From NCBI RefSeq assembly GCF_003351345.1, contig NZ_QQTO01000007.1, positions 1 to 64,000 of the forward strand: a stretch of DNA of 64,000 bases, in the 5' to 3' direction. This stretch comes from Allobosea caraganae. Lineage in GTDB: Bacteria; Pseudomonadota; Alphaproteobacteria; Rhizobiales; Beijerinckiaceae. The translations under genes and the position numbers were made by a program. The notes below the pieces were generated by a model. That model was given only the letters and a program-made list of their open reading frames with translations, was not told the origin of the DNA and did no database searches. This document shows, in pieces, positions 63,076-64,000 of this stretch (position 1 is its first letter; the number at the start of each line of letters is the position of its first letter).

Positions 63076-64000
63076 TTGAATAACGGCCACGATCGCATTT
63101 TGATCACTGGCGGCAACGGCTATGTCGGCCGCCAGGTCACCCGCCAGCTCTACGGGCGCCACGAGATCTGCATCGCGGATAATATCCGCTACGGCCAGGT
63201 CCGCTTCTCGGACGACGAGCTCAAGCGCATCCGGCTGGAGCGGGTCGACATCACCGACCAGCGCGCCATCGCCGAGCTGGTCGCCGATTTCCGCCCGGAT
63301 GCGATCATCCACCTGGCGGCGATCCACTACATTCCGGAATGCGAGCAGGAGCCGGCCAAGGCCCTGCTGACCAACGTGGTCGGCGTGATGAACCTGCTGC
63401 TCGCCGCGCCGGAGGGCTGCTGCTTCGTCTATGCCAGTAGCGGCGCGGTCTACAAGCCCGACACCCAGCCGCATTGCGAGGGCACCGCCGCGCTGGAGCC
63501 CAACGACGTCTATGGGCTGAACAAGCTGCATGGCGAGCACTATGTCCGCTACCTCGCCAAGCAGCGCTCGCTCGCGGCCGTCGTCGTCCGGCTCTTCAAC
63601 GTCGTCGGCCCGGGCGAGACCAATCCGCACCTGCTGCCGGAGATCGTCGCGCAGCTCAAGGCCGGCCGCACCACGCTCAAGCTCGGCAACCGCTGGCCGA
63701 AGCGCGACTACATCCATGTCGAGGACGCGGCGCGGGGCTTCGCCACCATCGCGACCGATGCCGGGCTGGAGCCGGGCGCGACCGTCACCGTCAATCTCGG
63801 CACCTCGCACCCCTATTCTGTCGACGAGATCCTGAGCAAGCTGCGCGGCATCGCCCAGATCCGCTTCGCGCTGGAGCAGGACAGCGATCGCGTCCGCGCC
63901 GTCGACCGGCCCTTCCTCGCCGCCGACACCACCCAGATCCGCCAGCTTTTCGGCTGGGAGCCCGAATTCACCATCGACGACGCCCTGAGCGACCTCTGGC
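63076..64000 (+). CDS. NAD-dependent epimerase (GalE-like), cut by window end
   Basis: At least 308 codons from TTG 63076, which has GGAGG five bases upstream. NAD motif ILITGGNGYVGRQV, HLAAIHYIPECE, YASSGAVYKPD, the YGLNK (Tyr-x3-Lys) pair and RDYIHVEDAARGF place it with extended SDR sugar epimerases/dehydratases such as UDP-glucose 4-epimerase. The 3' end lies beyond 64000. It follows the Wzc-like gene by 33 bp and supplies a sugar nucleotide. Confidence 0.88.
   Translation, partial: MNNGHDRILITGGNGYVGRQVTRQLYGRHEICIADNIRYGQVRFSDDELKRIRLERVDITDQRAIAELVADFRPDAIIHLAAIHYIPECEQEPAKALLTNVVGVMNLLLAAPEGCCFVYASSGAVYKPDTQPHCEGTAALEPNDVYGLNKLHGEHYVRYLAKQRSLAAVVVRLFNVVGPGETNPHLLPEIVAQLKAGRTTLKLGNRWPKRDYIHVEDAARGFATIATDAGLEPGATVTVNLGTSHPYSVDEILSKLRGIAQIRFALEQDSDRVRAVDRPFLAADTTQIRQLFGWEPEFTIDDALSDLW

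Overview
The window is high-GC, densely coded DNA that looks like an alphaproteobacterium of the order Hyphomicrobiales (Rhizobiales), perhaps a Bosea relative. That placement rests on codon use, the GTTC-N7-GTTC type SOS box and the gene repertoire, and it is an inference. No rRNA, tRNA or CRISPR array was seen.

Region 1 (1-3164) is accessory DNA. It holds the 3' end of an IS5-type transposase abutting a DUF3883 gene, a VapBC-type toxin-antitoxin pair, an AlpA-like excisionase/regulator and a DUF6088 (AbiEi-like) protein. It ends in a 23-bp sequence that reads as the last codons of guaA (TIEWE-stop). The same 23 bp recur in direct orientation at 39233-39255. guaA 3' ends are known integration sites, so 3142-39255 looks like a roughly 36-kb segment bounded by att-type repeats.

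Region 2 (3165-39232) is that segment. It carries envelope, efflux and ion-homeostasis functions: an HdeD-like protein and a hydrolase; an SLC13 permease; a Mrp/Mnh-type cation/proton antiporter operon without a classical A subunit; a membrane metallophosphoesterase; an eight-gene minus-strand operon (RND pump with two adaptors, a divergent M17 peptidase, DUF1269 protein, quasi-repeat membrane protein, patatin, AI-2E-type permease); an AraC regulator with an MFS permease; an AbgT transporter with an M20 peptidase, a second SLC13 permease and a glycine-zipper lipoprotein; a Tat-exported amidohydrolase; and another MFS permease. Four of these operons are preceded by the same unusual element, two GGGAY boxes spaced 20-21 bp, read in the direction of the downstream operon. 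This suggests one regulon, possibly run by the AraC protein encoded inside the segment.

Region 3 (about 38.8-45.2 kb) mixes remnants (an OsmC-like fragment, a frameshifted beta-propeller fragment, a DUF899 fragment created by a deletion) with ordinary genes: SnoaL-like, quinone oxidoreductase with a divergent LysR, a YciI-like protein, a 2H phosphoesterase behind a canonical alphaproteobacterial LexA box, and a phosphoribosyltransferase.

Region 4 (45235-64000) is an exopolysaccharide cluster. A plus-strand block encodes three CelD/BcsL-type acyltransferases, a FAD oxidoreductase, an O-antigen-ligase-like protein and a secreted beta-helix protein. A minus-strand block encodes UDP-glucuronate decarboxylase-like and GDP-mannose-epimerase-like sugar enzymes, a WecB/TagA glycosyltransferase, a WbaP-type initiating transferase and an acyltransferase. 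A further plus-strand block encodes the outer-membrane export protein, a Wzc-like co-polymerase with degenerate kinase motifs, and an epimerase cut by the window end.
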